A stretch of DNA of 7,064 nt from Gammaproteobacteria bacterium (GCA_019136395.1 JAGVUH010000649.1:1-7064); one strand, 5' to 3'; positions 1 through 6,755 are shown, numbered from the stretch's first letter. Numbers and translations: made by a program. Notes: a model not told the origin generated them from the sequence alone.

Positions 1-1449
1 TGCAAGATCAAGCGTGTCGGCTGCATGGGTCTCTGCTCCGCGGGCCCCTTGGTGGCGATCGCGGGGCCCGGGGCCGACCTGAACGCCGCAACCCTCTACC
101 GGGACGTCCAGCCGGAGGATGCCCCGGATATTTTGGCGAGCGTTGGCGCCGCCCCGGTGGCACGTCTGCATTGCCCTACCGACCAGCCTTTCTTTGCCCG
201 CCAGCGGCGCATCGTTCTGGAAAATTCCGGTGTCATCGACCCGGACAGCTTCAAGGGCTATCTGGCGGTGGGCGGCTATGCGGGCCTGGTCCAGGCCCTG
301 AGCGAGATGACCCCGGCGGAGGTGCTGCGCGAAGTCACGGTCAGTGGCCTGCGCGGCCGGGGCGGCGGTGGCTATCCCACCGGGCTCAAGTGGTCCACCG
401 TCGCCAAGATGCCCGGGGACCAGAAGTACGTTATCTGTAACGCTGACGAGGGTGACCCCGGGGCCTTCATGGACCGGGCGGTGCTGGAATCCGATCCCCA
501 TCGGGTGCTGGAGGGCATGGCCATCGCCGCCTATGCCATCGGCGCCGCCAAAGGCTATGTCTACGTGCGGGCCGAGTACCCCTTGGCGGTGGAACGTATG
601 ACCACGGCCATTCGCAAGGCCAAGCGCGCTGGCTTCCTTGGCGTTGGGATCGCCGAGACGCCCTTCAAATTCGAGGTGGAAATCCGCCTGGGTGCCGGGG
701 CCTTCGTCTGTGGCGAGGAGACCGCCCTCATGGCCTCCATCGAGGGCAACCGGGGTCAGCCCCGGCCACGACCCCCTTACCCCGCCGAGTCCGGACTCTG
801 GGGCTGCCCCACCCTGATCAACAACGTCGAGACGTTCGCCAACATCGCCCCCATCATCCGCCACGGTGGTGACTGGTTCGCCGGCATCGGCACCGAAAAA
901 TCCAGGGGTACCAAAGTCTTCGCCTTGGCCGGGAGCATCGTCAACACCGGGCTCATCGAGGTACCCATGGGCACAAGCCTGCGCGCCATCATCGAGGACA
1001 TCGGCGGCGGTGTGCCCGGCGGCAAGGCCGTCAAGGCCGTCCAGACCGGTGGCCCTTCCGGCGGGTGTATCCCCGCGTCCCACCTGGATATCCCGGTGGA
1101 TTACGACAGCCTGAAAACCCTGGGCACCATCATGGGCTCGGGCGGCATGATCGTCATGGACGAGACCGCCGACATGGTGGACGTGGCGCGCTTTTTCATG
1201 GAGTTCTGCATGAGCGAGTCCTGCGGCAAGTGCGTCCCCTGCCGGGCCGGCACCCAGCAGATGCATGAACTCCTGGACCGCATGTGCAAATCCCAGGCGG
1301 GGTCCCGCGACCTCGCCCTCCTCGAGGAATTGTGCGAGGTGGTCCAGGCCACGAGTCTATGCGGCCTCGGCCAGACGGCGCCCAACCCGGTGCTCTCGAC
1401 CCTGCGGTTCTTCCGCGAGGAATACGAGGCCAAGTTGCACCGGACCTAG
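1..1449 (+). CDS. hoxF: NAD-reducing [NiFe] hydrogenase diaphorase subunit HoxF (5' partial)
   Basis: HoxF is the NADH- and FMN-binding subunit of the cytoplasmic bidirectional hydrogenase and resembles NuoF of complex I. The reading frame is open from base 1, so the start lies upstream; 482 residues are present (numbered here from the first codon). Residues 1-15 are the end of a thioredoxin-like [2Fe-2S] domain with a C-x3-C pair (C8, C12) in GCMGLC. The NuoF-like core follows: the glycine-rich [13 protein letters not shown] (116-128) and [11 protein letters not shown] (146-156) bind NADH and FMN, and [11 protein letters not shown] follows. The C-terminal [4Fe-4S] site is complete, with C408, C411 and C414 in ESCGKCVPC and C454 in SLCGLG. 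Residues before about 1 are lost only because the window begins there. It is the first gene of hoxFUYHW as seen here; hoxE would be expected upstream. HoxF is preferred over NuoF because of the upstream thioredoxin-like end and the hydrogenase genes that follow. Confidence 0.96.
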   Translation, partial: CKIKRVGCMGLCSAGPLVAIAGPGADLNAATLYRDVQPEDAPDILASVGAAPVARLHCPTDQPFFARQRRIVLENSGVIDPDSFKGYLAVGGYAGLVQALSEMTPAEVLREVTVSGLRGRGGGGYPTGLKWSTVAKMPGDQKYVICNADEGDPGAFMDRAVLESDPHRVLEGMAIAAYAIGAAKGYVYVRAEYPLAVERMTTAIRKAKRAGFLGVGIAETPFKFEVEIRLGAGAFVCGEETALMASIEGNRGQPRPRPPYPAESGLWGCPTLINNVETFANIAPIIRHGGDWFAGIGTEKSRGTKVFALAGSIVNTGLIEVPMGTSLRAIIEDIGGGVPGGKAVKAVQTGGPSGGCIPASHLDIPVDYDSLKTLGTIMGSGGMIVMDETADMVDVARFFMEFCMSESCGKCVPCRAGTQQMHELLDRMCKSQAGSRDLALLEELCEVVQATSLCGLGQTAPNPVLSTLRFFREEYEAKLHRT

Positions 1450-1521
1450 CGAGATCCCTTGCCTGGCTTAATCGACCGGGGCCGATCCCGCGCCCTTGAG
1501 CAGCGCCCGGAACGGTAGGCC

Positions 1522-1535
1522 ACGGCGATCGCCGT
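1522..1535. repeat. 14-bp perfect palindrome in the hoxF-hoxU spacer
   Basis: The 155-nt spacer 1450-1604 contains no convincing gene. It holds the perfect, loop-less palindrome ACGGCGATCGCCGT, whose core is GCGATCGC. With no loop and no T-run it does not look like a terminator; it could be a protein-binding site or chance in GC-rich DNA. The spacer is much longer than the hoxU-hoxY junction. The only other signal seen is the hoxU ribosome binding site at its end. Confidence 0.45.
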
Positions 1536-1595
1536 TTCCCTGACGAACGCGTTTAGATCGAACGTCGCGCCTGGCGGAGACCAGCGCATCCTAAC

Positions 1596-1599
1596 GGAG
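1596..1599 (+). promoter_or_regulatory. Ribosome binding site of hoxU
   Basis: GGAG lies 5 nt before the ATG at 1605. Together with the family-typical N-terminal [2Fe-2S] fold beginning shortly after, it fixes the hoxU start. Confidence 0.7.
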
Positions 1600-1604
1600 C
1601 CACC

Positions 1605-2336
1605 ATGCCCGCACCCCCTTCTCCAGCCACCGTCAAAGTCGTCACCCTGACCATCGACGGTCAGGACCTCTCCGCCCGCGCGGACGAGACTATCATCGAG
1701 GTTTGTCGGGAGAACAAGATCCCCATCCCGAGCCTCTGTTATCTGGACGGCCTGAGCATTTGGGGTGGCTGCCGGCTGTGCCTGGTCGAGGTGGCGGGCC
1801 AGAGCCGGCTCTTTGCCGCCTGTTCGACCCAGGTCAGCGAGGGTATGTCGATCAGCACCAACACCGAGCGCCTGCAACGCTATCGCCGCGCCATCGTCGA
1901 ATTGCTCTTCGCCGAGCGCAATCACATCTGTTCGGTCTGCGTCTCCAACGGTCACTGCGAGCTCCAGACCCAGGCCCAGAAGTGCGGCGTGGATCACGTC
2001 CGCTTCCCTTACCGCCAGGCGGGCTACCGGATGGACAGTTCCCATGAACTGTTCCGCATGGATCACAACCGCTGCATCCTCTGCACCCGGTGCGTGCGGG
2101 TCTGCGACGAAATCGAAGGCGCCCACACCTGGGACGTCATGGGCCGGGGCAGCGACTGTCAGGTCATCACCGACCTGGCGCAACCCTGGGGGGAAAGCGA
2201 GACCTGCACCGGGTGCGGCAAATGCGTCCAGGTCTGTCCCACCGGGGCCCTGGTCAAACAGGGGACCTCCGCTGGGGAGATGGTCAAGGACCAGCAATTT
2301 CTGCCCATCCTGGCGCGCCGGAGGCATGCCCAATGA
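1605..2336 (+). CDS. hoxU: NAD-reducing hydrogenase diaphorase electron-transfer subunit HoxU
   Basis: HoxU relays electrons between the HoxF flavin and the HoxY/HoxH hydrogenase module and resembles the N-terminal part of NuoG. The 243-residue product has the usual family length. An N-terminal ferredoxin-like [2Fe-2S] domain has C45, C56, C59 and C73 (SLCYL, GGCRLC, AACST). A second site reads HICSVC...HC with H107, C109, C112 and C118, the NuoG-like His/Cys [4Fe-4S] position, although the His is two residues before the first Cys, unlike the H-x3-C of NuoG. Two further ferredoxin sites follow: C157, C160, C163, C167 ([11 protein letters not shown]) and C201, C204, C207, C211 ([11 protein letters not shown]). 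All expected ligands are present. The stop codon overlaps the hoxY start as ATGA, indicating translational coupling. The short Arg-rich end (LARRRHAQ) is unremarkable. Confidence 0.96.
   Translation: MPAPPSPATVKVVTLTIDGQDLSARADETIIEVCRENKIPIPSLCYLDGLSIWGGCRLCLVEVAGQSRLFAACSTQVSEGMSISTNTERLQRYRRAIVELLFAERNHICSVCVSNGHCELQTQAQKCGVDHVRFPYRQAGYRMDSSHELFRMDHNRCILCTRCVRVCDEIEGAHTWDVMGRGSDCQVITDLAQPWGESETCTGCGKCVQVCPTGALVKQGTSAGEMVKDQQFLPILARRRHAQ
2320..2324 (+). promoter_or_regulatory. Ribosome binding site deciding the hoxY start
   Basis: GGAGG inside the end of hoxU lies 8 nt before the ATG at 2333. It supports the long form of HoxY. The next in-frame ATG, at 2444, has a purine-rich GAAGGG directly abutting it, which is too close to work well. 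Confidence 0.7.
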
Positions 2337-3016
2337 GCCTTAACCACCCCGACGATCCTGGGTTCCCTGCCGATCAGCCCCGCCCGGGGGTGACGCCGCC
2401 ATCCGCCGGGACCGGCGTGAATTCAATCCCGGCACCAGAAGGGATGCCAGACGAGACTGCGACCGCCGCCCCGGCGGCCCCGACTGGCCGCATCAAGGTC
2501 GCCACCGCCTGGCTGGACGGCTGCTCCGGCTGCCACATGTCCCTACTCGACCTGGACCAGCGCCTGGTGGACCTCGTCCAAGCCCTGGACATCGTCTACA
2601 GCCCCCTGGTTGATGCCAAGGCCCTGCCGGAGCGGGTGGACATCGGCATCCTGGAGGGGGCCATCAGCAACGAGGAGGATCTGCGCCAGGCCCTGGCCTT
2701 CCGCCAGCGCTGCCGGGTCCTGATCAGCCTGGGCGATTGCGCCGTCAATGGCAACGTCCCCGCCATGCGCAACCCCTTCAAGCTGGAGGCGGTACTGGAC
2801 CAGGCCTACCGGGAGACCGCCACCCTCCAGCCGGGGATCCCGACCCAGCGGGTCCCGGCCCTGTTTCGCCAGGTGCGGCCCATCCATGCCTGCGTGCCCG
2901 TGGAGGTCTTCGTCCCCGGCTGCCCACCCAGCGCGGACACCATCTTTTATATCCTCAGCGAACTCATCGCCGGACGTACGCCCGACCCGAGCGCCGTCAC
3001 GCGCTTCGGGGCCTGA
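2333..3016 (+). CDS. hoxY: NAD-reducing hydrogenase small subunit HoxY
   Basis: HoxY carries the single proximal [4Fe-4S] cluster that wires the HoxH active site to the diaphorase; the complex is cytoplasmic and no Tat signal is present. The product is 227 residues. The conserved domain begins near residue 54 ([17 protein letters not shown]). Expected cluster ligands are C64 and C67 (GCSGC), C136 (LGDCAVNG) and C197 (VPGCPPS); C187 is an additional Cys. VPAMRN (142-147) is family-typical. Residues 1-52 form a Pro/Ala-rich, probably disordered extension, longer than in most HoxY proteins as I recall them. The start at 2333 is chosen because it has GGAGG at 8 nt and overlaps the hoxU stop as ATGA. 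Its TGA stop (3014-3016) is immediately followed by a perfect hairpin, and hoxH starts 75 nt later in the same frame. Confidence 0.94.
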   Translation: MSLNHPDDPGFPADQPRPGVTPPSAGTGVNSIPAPEGMPDETATAAPAAPTGRIKVATAWLDGCSGCHMSLLDLDQRLVDLVQALDIVYSPLVDAKALPERVDIGILEGAISNEEDLRQALAFRQRCRVLISLGDCAVNGNVPAMRNPFKLEAVLDQAYRETATLQPGIPTQRVPALFRQVRPIHACVPVEVFVPGCPPSADTIFYILSELIAGRTPDPSAVTRFGA

Positions 3017-3035
3017 CCTGGCGGCGACGCCAGGT
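3016..3035 (+). promoter_or_regulatory. Perfect 8-bp hairpin with GCGA tetraloop between hoxY and hoxH
   Basis: ACCTGGCG (3016-3023) pairs perfectly with CGCCAGGT (3028-3035) around a GCGA loop, which fits the stable GNRA class. The stem starts on the last base of the hoxY stop. Only a short TTT follows, so it is a poor intrinsic terminator. It could protect or segment the mRNA, or modulate how much hoxH is made relative to upstream genes. The pairing is seen directly; the role is inference. Confidence 0.5.
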
Positions 3036-3091
3036 TTCCTGACGTCCACGCGCCCGCAGCACGCCAACCCTCTTCACCACGATCCGTTGCC

Positions 3092-4519
3092 ATGAGCCGA
3101 ACCATCACCATCGAACCGGTCACCCGCATCGAGGGGCACGCCCGCATCACCCTGCAACTCGACGATCAGGGGGAACTCCAGGACGCCCGTTTCCACCTCA
3201 CCCAATTCCGCGGCTTCGAGAAATTCTGCGAGGGCCGCCCCTACCGCGAGATGCCAGCCCTGACCGCCCGCACCTGCGGCATCTGCCCGGTGAGCCACAT
3301 CCTGGCCGCCAACAAGGCCTGCGACCACCTGCTGTCGGTCACGATCCCGCCTACTGCCGAGAAGCTGCGGCGGATCATCAACCTGGCCCAGATCACCCAG
3401 TCCCACGCCTTGTCCTTCTTCCACCTGTCCTCCCCCGACCTGCTTCTGGGCTGGGACGCGGACCCCGCCACCCGCAATATCTTCGGCGTCATGCGCCAGT
3501 ACCCCGAGCTGGCCAGGGACGGGATCAGACTGCGCCAGATCGGCCAGACCATCATCGAGACCCTCGGCGGCAAGAAGATCCACCCGACCTGGGTGGTGCC
3601 GGGCGGCGTCAGCGAGGCCCTGACCCCGGACAAGCGTGCGGCCATGCTCAAGCTGCTCCCCGAGGGCCTGGAGATCGCCAAGCGGACCTATGACTTTTTC
3701 AAGACCCTGGTCCCCAAGTTCAAGGACGAGGCCCGCCACTTCGGCACTCAGGAGACCCTGTTCCTGAGCCTGGTCACGCCCGAGGGTAATCTGGAGCACT
3801 ACGATGGGTTTCTGCGTCTGAAGGACGCGCGCGGGCGCATTGTCGAGGACCGGGTGCCGACCTGGGAATACCAGCGCCTGGTGGGCGAGGCGGTGGAGGA
3901 CTTCAGCTATATGAAGTTCCCCTACTACAAGCCGATGGGCTATCCCAAGGGGGTCTACCGGGTCGGCCCCCTGGCGCGCCTGAACAACGCGAACGCCTGC
4001 GGCACCCCTTACGCCGACGTGGCCCTGGCCGAGTTCCACATGCTGCAGGAGTCGGGCCCCATCGCCAGCAGCTTCCACTACCACTATGCGCGGCTGGTGG
4101 AGATCATCTACGCCCTGGAGATGATGGAGCGCCTGCTCAAGGACCCGGACATCATGGACCAACGTGTCCGCGCCCGCGCCCGCAGCAACCGCGACGAGGG
4201 GATCGGCGTCTCCGAGGCCCCGCGCGGCACCCTGATGCACCATTACAAGATCGATGACGACGGGCTCATCACTTGGGTCAACCTCATCATCGCCACCGGT
4301 CACAACAACCTGGCGATGAACGCTGCGATCAAGCAGGTCGCCGAGGCCTACGTGGACGCCAACCACCTCCAGGAGGGCATGCTCAACCGCGTCGAGGCGG
4401 TCATCCGCTGCTTTGATCCATGCCTGTCCTGCGCCTCCCACGCCTTTGGCCAGATGCCGATGGCGATCGAGTTGCGGGATGCCGCGGGCCGGGTGGTGGA
4501 TTCGTTATGTCGCCATTAG
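3092..4519 (+). CDS. hoxH: NAD-reducing hydrogenase large (catalytic) subunit HoxH
   Basis: HoxH holds the Ni-Fe(CN)2CO site that cleaves or makes H2. The product is 475 residues, normal for the family. The N terminus TIEPVTRIEGHARI is canonical and fixes the start; E14 in RIEGH is the conserved Glu of the L0 motif. L1 is RTCGICPVSH with metal ligands C62 and C65. L2 is DPCLSCASH with ligands C444 and C447 and H450. The 25 residues after H450 (beginning AFGQMPM) form the tail expected to be removed by HoxW once Ni is in place. The ligands are Cys, with no Sec. Upstream of the ATG I see no convincing Shine-Dalgarno sequence. The frame is continuous with hoxY apart from that gene's TGA, with 25 sense codons between. 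A long open frame on the opposite strand (3074-4441) is a codon-bias shadow. Confidence 0.98.
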   Translation: MSRTITIEPVTRIEGHARITLQLDDQGELQDARFHLTQFRGFEKFCEGRPYREMPALTARTCGICPVSHILAANKACDHLLSVTIPPTAEKLRRIINLAQITQSHALSFFHLSSPDLLLGWDADPATRNIFGVMRQYPELARDGIRLRQIGQTIIETLGGKKIHPTWVVPGGVSEALTPDKRAAMLKLLPEGLEIAKRTYDFFKTLVPKFKDEARHFGTQETLFLSLVTPEGNLEHYDGFLRLKDARGRIVEDRVPTWEYQRLVGEAVEDFSYMKFPYYKPMGYPKGVYRVGPLARLNNANACGTPYADVALAEFHMLQESGPIASSFHYHYARLVEIIYALEMMERLLKDPDIMDQRVRARARSNRDEGIGVSEAPRGTLMHHYKIDDDGLITWVNLIIATGHNNLAMNAAIKQVAEAYVDANHLQEGMLNRVEAVIRCFDPCLSCASHAFGQMPMAIELRDAAGRVVDSLCRH

Positions 4520-4606
4520 CCCTGCGGGAAAGCAGTGGCAGGCCGCGGACTTTGACCCTTGCCCGCCCAGGCGGCAGGGGGGGTGAACGCTTATCCCGCT
4601 TCAAAC

Positions 4607-4616
4607 AGAAGGAGGT
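4607..4616 (+). promoter_or_regulatory. Strong Shine-Dalgarno deciding a TTG start for hoxW
   Basis: AGAAGGAGGT contains an 8-nt perfect complement to the 16S rRNA 3' end (AAGGAGGT). GGAGG ends 7 nt before TTG at 4623. The nearest in-frame ATG (4644) is 28 nt from it, too far for normal initiation. The rest of the 4520-4622 spacer shows nothing convincing. Confidence 0.75.
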
Positions 4617-4622
4617 TCTTCC

Positions 4623-5153
4623 TTGCAACCCGCCGACCCGGGCATGACGGCCAAGACCCTGATCATCGGTTACGGCAGCCCCATCCGCGGCGACGATGCC
4701 ATCGGCCCCCTCGCGGCGGAGGCCCTGATGGCGGCACCGCTGCCTGGCGAGGTCCGCGTCATCGCCCGCCACATCCTCACCGCCGAACTGGCCGCGGAGA
4801 TCGCCACCGCCGAGAGGGTGATCTTTCTCGATGCCAGCGTCACGGGCGAGCCCGGGGAGGTCCGGGTCCAGACGCTGGCTCCGGACGCCAGCACCCTCTC
4901 GTCCATGGCCCACTTCCTGTCCCCGCGGGAACTGCTGGCCTGGTGTCAGGCCCTTTACGGACACCAACCCGCCGCCTGGCTGGTCACGGCCACCGGCCAG
5001 TCCTTCACCTATGCCCATTGCCGCCTGAGCCCCCTGGCCACGGCGGCCATGGAGGTCATGCTCGCCGAGGTCCAGGCCCTGATTGGGCGACCCGTAGCCG
5101 GAATTTCTTCTCCAACATTTCCGCCTACAGCGGGTCCAGCACCAGCGGGTTGA
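4623..5153 (+). CDS. hoxW: HoxH maturation endopeptidase HoxW
   Basis: HoxW is the HybD/HycI-type endopeptidase that clips the HoxH C-terminal tail after nickel insertion. The 176-residue product starts its fold at residue 10 with [18 protein letters not shown]. By comparison with HybD (E16, D62, H93), the likely nickel-sensing residues are D25 (RGDDAIG), D70 (VIFLDAS) and H97 (MAHFLSP). The C-terminal core has LVTATGQSF and RLSPLA. The start is taken at TTG 4623, read as Met, because an excellent Shine-Dalgarno sits 7 nt upstream; the alternative ATG at 4644 would give 169 residues and also keep the whole domain. The last roughly 22 residues (after ALIGRP) are Pro/Gly/Ala-rich and lie antisense to a methyltransferase gene remnant, so the native C terminus may have been replaced. 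Context in the hox operon supports the substrate as HoxH. Confidence 0.92.
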   Translation: MQPADPGMTAKTLIIGYGSPIRGDDAIGPLAAEALMAAPLPGEVRVIARHILTAELAAEIATAERVIFLDASVTGEPGEVRVQTLAPDASTLSSMAHFLSPRELLAWCQALYGHQPAAWLVTATGQSFTYAHCRLSPLATAAMEVMLAEVQALIGRPVAGISSPTFPPTAGPAPAG

Positions 5154-5267
5154 CCAAGCGCATGATGGTCGCCGGATCGGTGTATTCGGCGCCCAGTTGC
5201 GCCCGCAGGGCCGGGTCCAGACTGCGCACGAACAGGCCCACTTGCGGATAAAGTCGTCCGGAGTCAT
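5125..5267 (-). pseudogene. Remnant of a class I SAM-dependent DNA methyltransferase gene
   Basis: Read on the minus strand, an ATG at 5267-5265 preceded by AGGA (6 nt away) opens [10 protein letters not shown], which matches the N terminus I know from a large family of restriction-type DNA methyltransferases (PglX/type IIG-like). Immediately afterwards the frame shifts. From about 5250 another frame reads on to [20 protein letters not shown] and then [11 protein letters not shown], ending at TAG 5127-5125. This second piece resembles an internal segment of the same family, usually written LFERSLDP...QLGAHYTDP. So two parts that should be separated by several hundred bases are joined, out of frame, consistent with an internal deletion. 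Everything downstream, including the catalytic NPPY region, is missing. Sense after the TAG (AEMLEKKFR) might be further remnant. It cannot make an active enzyme. Family assignment is from memory. Confidence 0.7.
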
Positions 5268-5411
5268 CGTGCTTCCTGGCTGGGTGGATAAACGAACGAG
5301 CCACCGGGCTCAGGGCGGAGTGTCGCGGGTTCCGCCAGCGAAAGGCACGCCCCCGGGTACCCCTCGCCTCGGTTGCGTTGCGCTACCACAGGACCCATGT
5401 CACGTGGACCG

Positions 5412-5417
5412 GATAAT
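5412..5417 (+). promoter_or_regulatory. Candidate -10 element upstream of phhB
   Basis: GATAAT matches five of six bases of the sigma-70 -10 consensus and lies 40 nt before the phhB ATG, a plausible place for a promoter. No good -35 hexamer is seen at 16-18 nt upstream. The 5268-5457 interval holds no gene; its left end carries the ribosome binding site of the minus-strand methyltransferase remnant. Confidence 0.3.
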
Positions 5418-5457
5418 TTCGCACCACAGGCACTGGCTACCGAGGGGGAGCCTAACC

Positions 5458-5820
5458 ATGACGAAGCTGACATCAGAGACCTGCGAGGCTTGCCGCGCCG
5501 ACGCGCCGAAGGTGAGCGAGGATGAACTGGCGGCGCTCATCAGGCAGATTCCGGATTGGTCCGTCGAGGTCCGTGATGGGATCATGCAACTGGAGCGAAG
5601 CTTTCAATTCGCAGACTTCGCCCAGGCGCTGGCCTTCACCAACCGCGTTGGCGCGCTGGCCGAGGAGGAGGGACATCATCCGAAGCTGGTGACCGAGTGG
5701 GGCTCGGTGGTCGTGACCTGGTGGAGCCACAAGATCCGCGGGCTGCACCGCAACGATTTCATCATGGCGGCCAAGACCGATGCCTTGACGCATCCGGAAT
5801 CGACGGAGGGCCGGCAATGA
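5458..5820 (+). CDS. phhB: Pterin-4a-carbinolamine dehydratase
   Basis: This enzyme dehydrates 4a-hydroxytetrahydropterin to quinonoid dihydropterin, the recycling step after a pterin-dependent hydroxylase. The 120-residue product carries the family signature EEEGHHPKL...W...[13 protein letters not shown]. Catalytic histidines are H73, H74 and H91, with the same 17-residue H74-H91 spacing as in rat DCoH (H62, H79), and D100 completes the signature. The N-terminal [16 protein letters not shown] is typical of proteobacterial members. The ATG at 5458 has GGAG 7 nt upstream; upstream in-frame codons have no family similarity. Its stop overlaps the next small ORF as ATGA, and nfsB follows, suggesting a shared transcript. 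No phenylalanine hydroxylase gene lies in the window, so the pterin donor is unknown. Standalone members of this family have also been proposed to act in other pterin contexts. Confidence 0.95.
   Translation: MTKLTSETCEACRADAPKVSEDELAALIRQIPDWSVEVRDGIMQLERSFQFADFAQALAFTNRVGALAEEEGHHPKLVTEWGSVVVTWWSHKIRGLHRNDFIMAAKTDALTHPESTEGRQ
5805..5809 (+). promoter_or_regulatory. Ribosome binding site before the 45-residue ORF
   Basis: GGAGG near the end of phhB is 7 nt before the ATG at 5817, which overlaps the phhB stop. The placement is ideal and is the main argument that translation restarts here. Confidence 0.5.
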
Positions 5821-5954
5821 CCGTCAGCCCCTCAAGCACGACCTGGCGTGATGTCATGGCCAATTTTCCGGTCCGCGAAGCGCTGCCGATCATCCGGGGG
5901 CCGCGTGGGGTCATCACCGTTTTCACTCGCGTTAGCCATTCAGGGGCAAGATGA
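5817..5954 (+). CDS. Possible small peptide gene between phhB and nfsB (45 residues, unknown)
   Basis: I do not recognise this product (it begins [17 protein letters not shown] and ends RVSHSGAR). What supports it is architecture: GGAGG 7 nt upstream, an ATGA overlap with the phhB stop at its start, and a second ATGA overlap with the nfsB start at its end. Both overlaps would couple translation across the three genes. The sequence has no signal peptide, membrane segment or Cys/His motif. It could be a true peptide, a leader that merely delivers ribosomes to nfsB, or the leftover 5' end of a longer gene truncated when nfsB arrived. If it is not translated, the stretch is a 130-nt spacer with nothing else visible. 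Confidence 0.4.
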   Translation: MTVSPSSTTWRDVMANFPVREALPIIRGPRGVITVFTRVSHSGAR

Positions 5955-6601
5955 ATATTGTTGAAGTTGCGACCTCCCGCCGTACCTGCAAAGCCTTTGA
6001 CGCCAGCCGCAAGCTGCCGGAGGAAAGCCTTGCTGCCTTGCGCACCGTGTTGCGCTTTACGCCCTCTTCGGTGAACTCCCAGCCTTGGCATTTCGTGATG
6101 GCTGCCAGCCATGCCGCCAAGGAAAAGATCGCCGCGACCCTGGATGGGGCCTACGCCTACAACGCGCCCAAGGTGCGCAATGCCTCGCATGTGCTGGTGA
6201 TGTGCGCCCGTACCGATCTTGACGAGGCCCATCTCGACCGCGTGCTGGCCCAGGAAGAGGCCGATGGCCGTTTCCAGATGCCGAAAGGCAAAACCATGCA
6301 GAACAACACGCGCCACTACTATGTTGGGCTGCATCGTCAGAACCAGACACTAGACGTTTGGATCGAGCGCCAGGTGTACATCGCGCTGGGAACGGTATTG
6401 CAAGCGGCCGGAGCGCTGGGTATCGATGCCTGCCCGATGGAGGGGATCGACCCGCAGGCGATCGACGCGGCGCTCGGCTTGCCGGAGCAAGGCCTGCGTT
6501 GCGTCGTGCTGGTCGCGCTCGGTTATCACGGTGCCGATGACATCAATGCCAAGCTGCCGAAGTCGCGGCTTCCGGAAACGGCTTTATTCACCGAGCTGTA
6601 A
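5951..6601 (+). CDS. nfsB: Oxygen-insensitive NAD(P)H nitroreductase / dihydropteridine reductase NfsB
   Basis: This is an FMN flavoenzyme of the NfsB type that reduces nitroaromatics and quinones with NAD(P)H; the E. coli homologue was also described as a dihydropteridine reductase. The 216-residue product aligns by eye along its whole length with E. coli NfsB (217). Family positions include R10 and K14, FTPSSVNSQPWHF (36-48), N71 and K74, QEEADGRF (101-108), MEG (163-165) and LPKSRLP (202-208). E. coli F70 and F124, which line the active site, correspond to Y70 and Y124 here, and T41 to V41, changes that may alter substrate range. The ATG at 5951 has AGGGG 4 nt upstream and overlaps the small ORF's stop as ATGA. 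Lying downstream of phhB, a pterin-recycling role is plausible. Its first codons look less GC-biased than those of the hox genes. Confidence 0.93.
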   Translation: MNIVEVATSRRTCKAFDASRKLPEESLAALRTVLRFTPSSVNSQPWHFVMAASHAAKEKIAATLDGAYAYNAPKVRNASHVLVMCARTDLDEAHLDRVLAQEEADGRFQMPKGKTMQNNTRHYYVGLHRQNQTLDVWIERQVYIALGTVLQAAGALGIDACPMEGIDPQAIDAALGLPEQGLRCVVLVALGYHGADDINAKLPKSRLPETALFTEL

Positions 6602-6604
6602 AGG

Positions 6605-6703
6605 AAGCGCTGATCAATTGCCCGCACGACCTAAGCGGGTCGGATCTTTGGCGCTCTACTCGATGAAATGACGATGTTATTCCGGGGCACCGGGACAGCG
6701 CTT
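6605..6703. repeat. Inverted repeat in the nfsB/kinase convergent interval
   Basis: AAGCGCTG (6605-6612) and its reverse complement CAGCGCTT (6696-6703) bracket 83 nt, making a roughly 100-bp unit starting just after the nfsB stop. Inside are two competing short hairpins, CCCGC/GCGGG (6621-6639) and CGACC/GGTCG (6627-6642), neither followed by a T-run. The unit could be a small mobile-element remnant, a degenerate terminator region, or chance. The rest of 6602-6755 holds no gene I can support. Confidence 0.3.
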
Positions 6704-6755
6704 GAGGACATTGACTGATCGCTCGTCTCCAGGCCTTGTTGCGGTCCGAGCGCCC

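Noticed and set aside
1446..2333. 295-codon open frame antisense to hoxU and the hoxF-hoxU spacer
   Set aside because: Same codon-bias shadow; no family resemblance, while hoxU on the plus strand has every Fe-S ligand.
3014..3035. Selenocysteine insertion at the hoxY UGA
   Set aside because: A hairpin directly after UGA recalls a bacterial SECIS, but the GCGA loop and short stem do not fit the known element, and this UGA sits at the normal HoxY end, not at a Cys ligand position. HoxH uses ordinary Cys codons.
3016..3040. Intrinsic terminator between hoxY and hoxH
   Set aside because: The stem is strong but only TTT follows, and hoxH, an obligate partner subunit, lies downstream.
3074..4441. 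455-codon open frame antisense to hoxH
   Set aside because: It lies entirely opposite a certain gene, and its low-complexity Gly/Val/Asp/His-rich translation has no recognisable domain; GC-rich codon bias of hoxH explains the absence of stops.
4401..5267. 288-codon minus-strand frame starting at the methyltransferase-like ATG and running through hoxW
   Set aside because: Only its first ten codons look like a real protein; the continuation is the antisense of hoxW after a frame change, so it is not an intact gene.
5762..6334. 190-codon minus-strand frame opposite phhB, the small ORF and nfsB
   Set aside because: It overlaps two well-identified plus-strand genes and shows no domain; judged a shadow.
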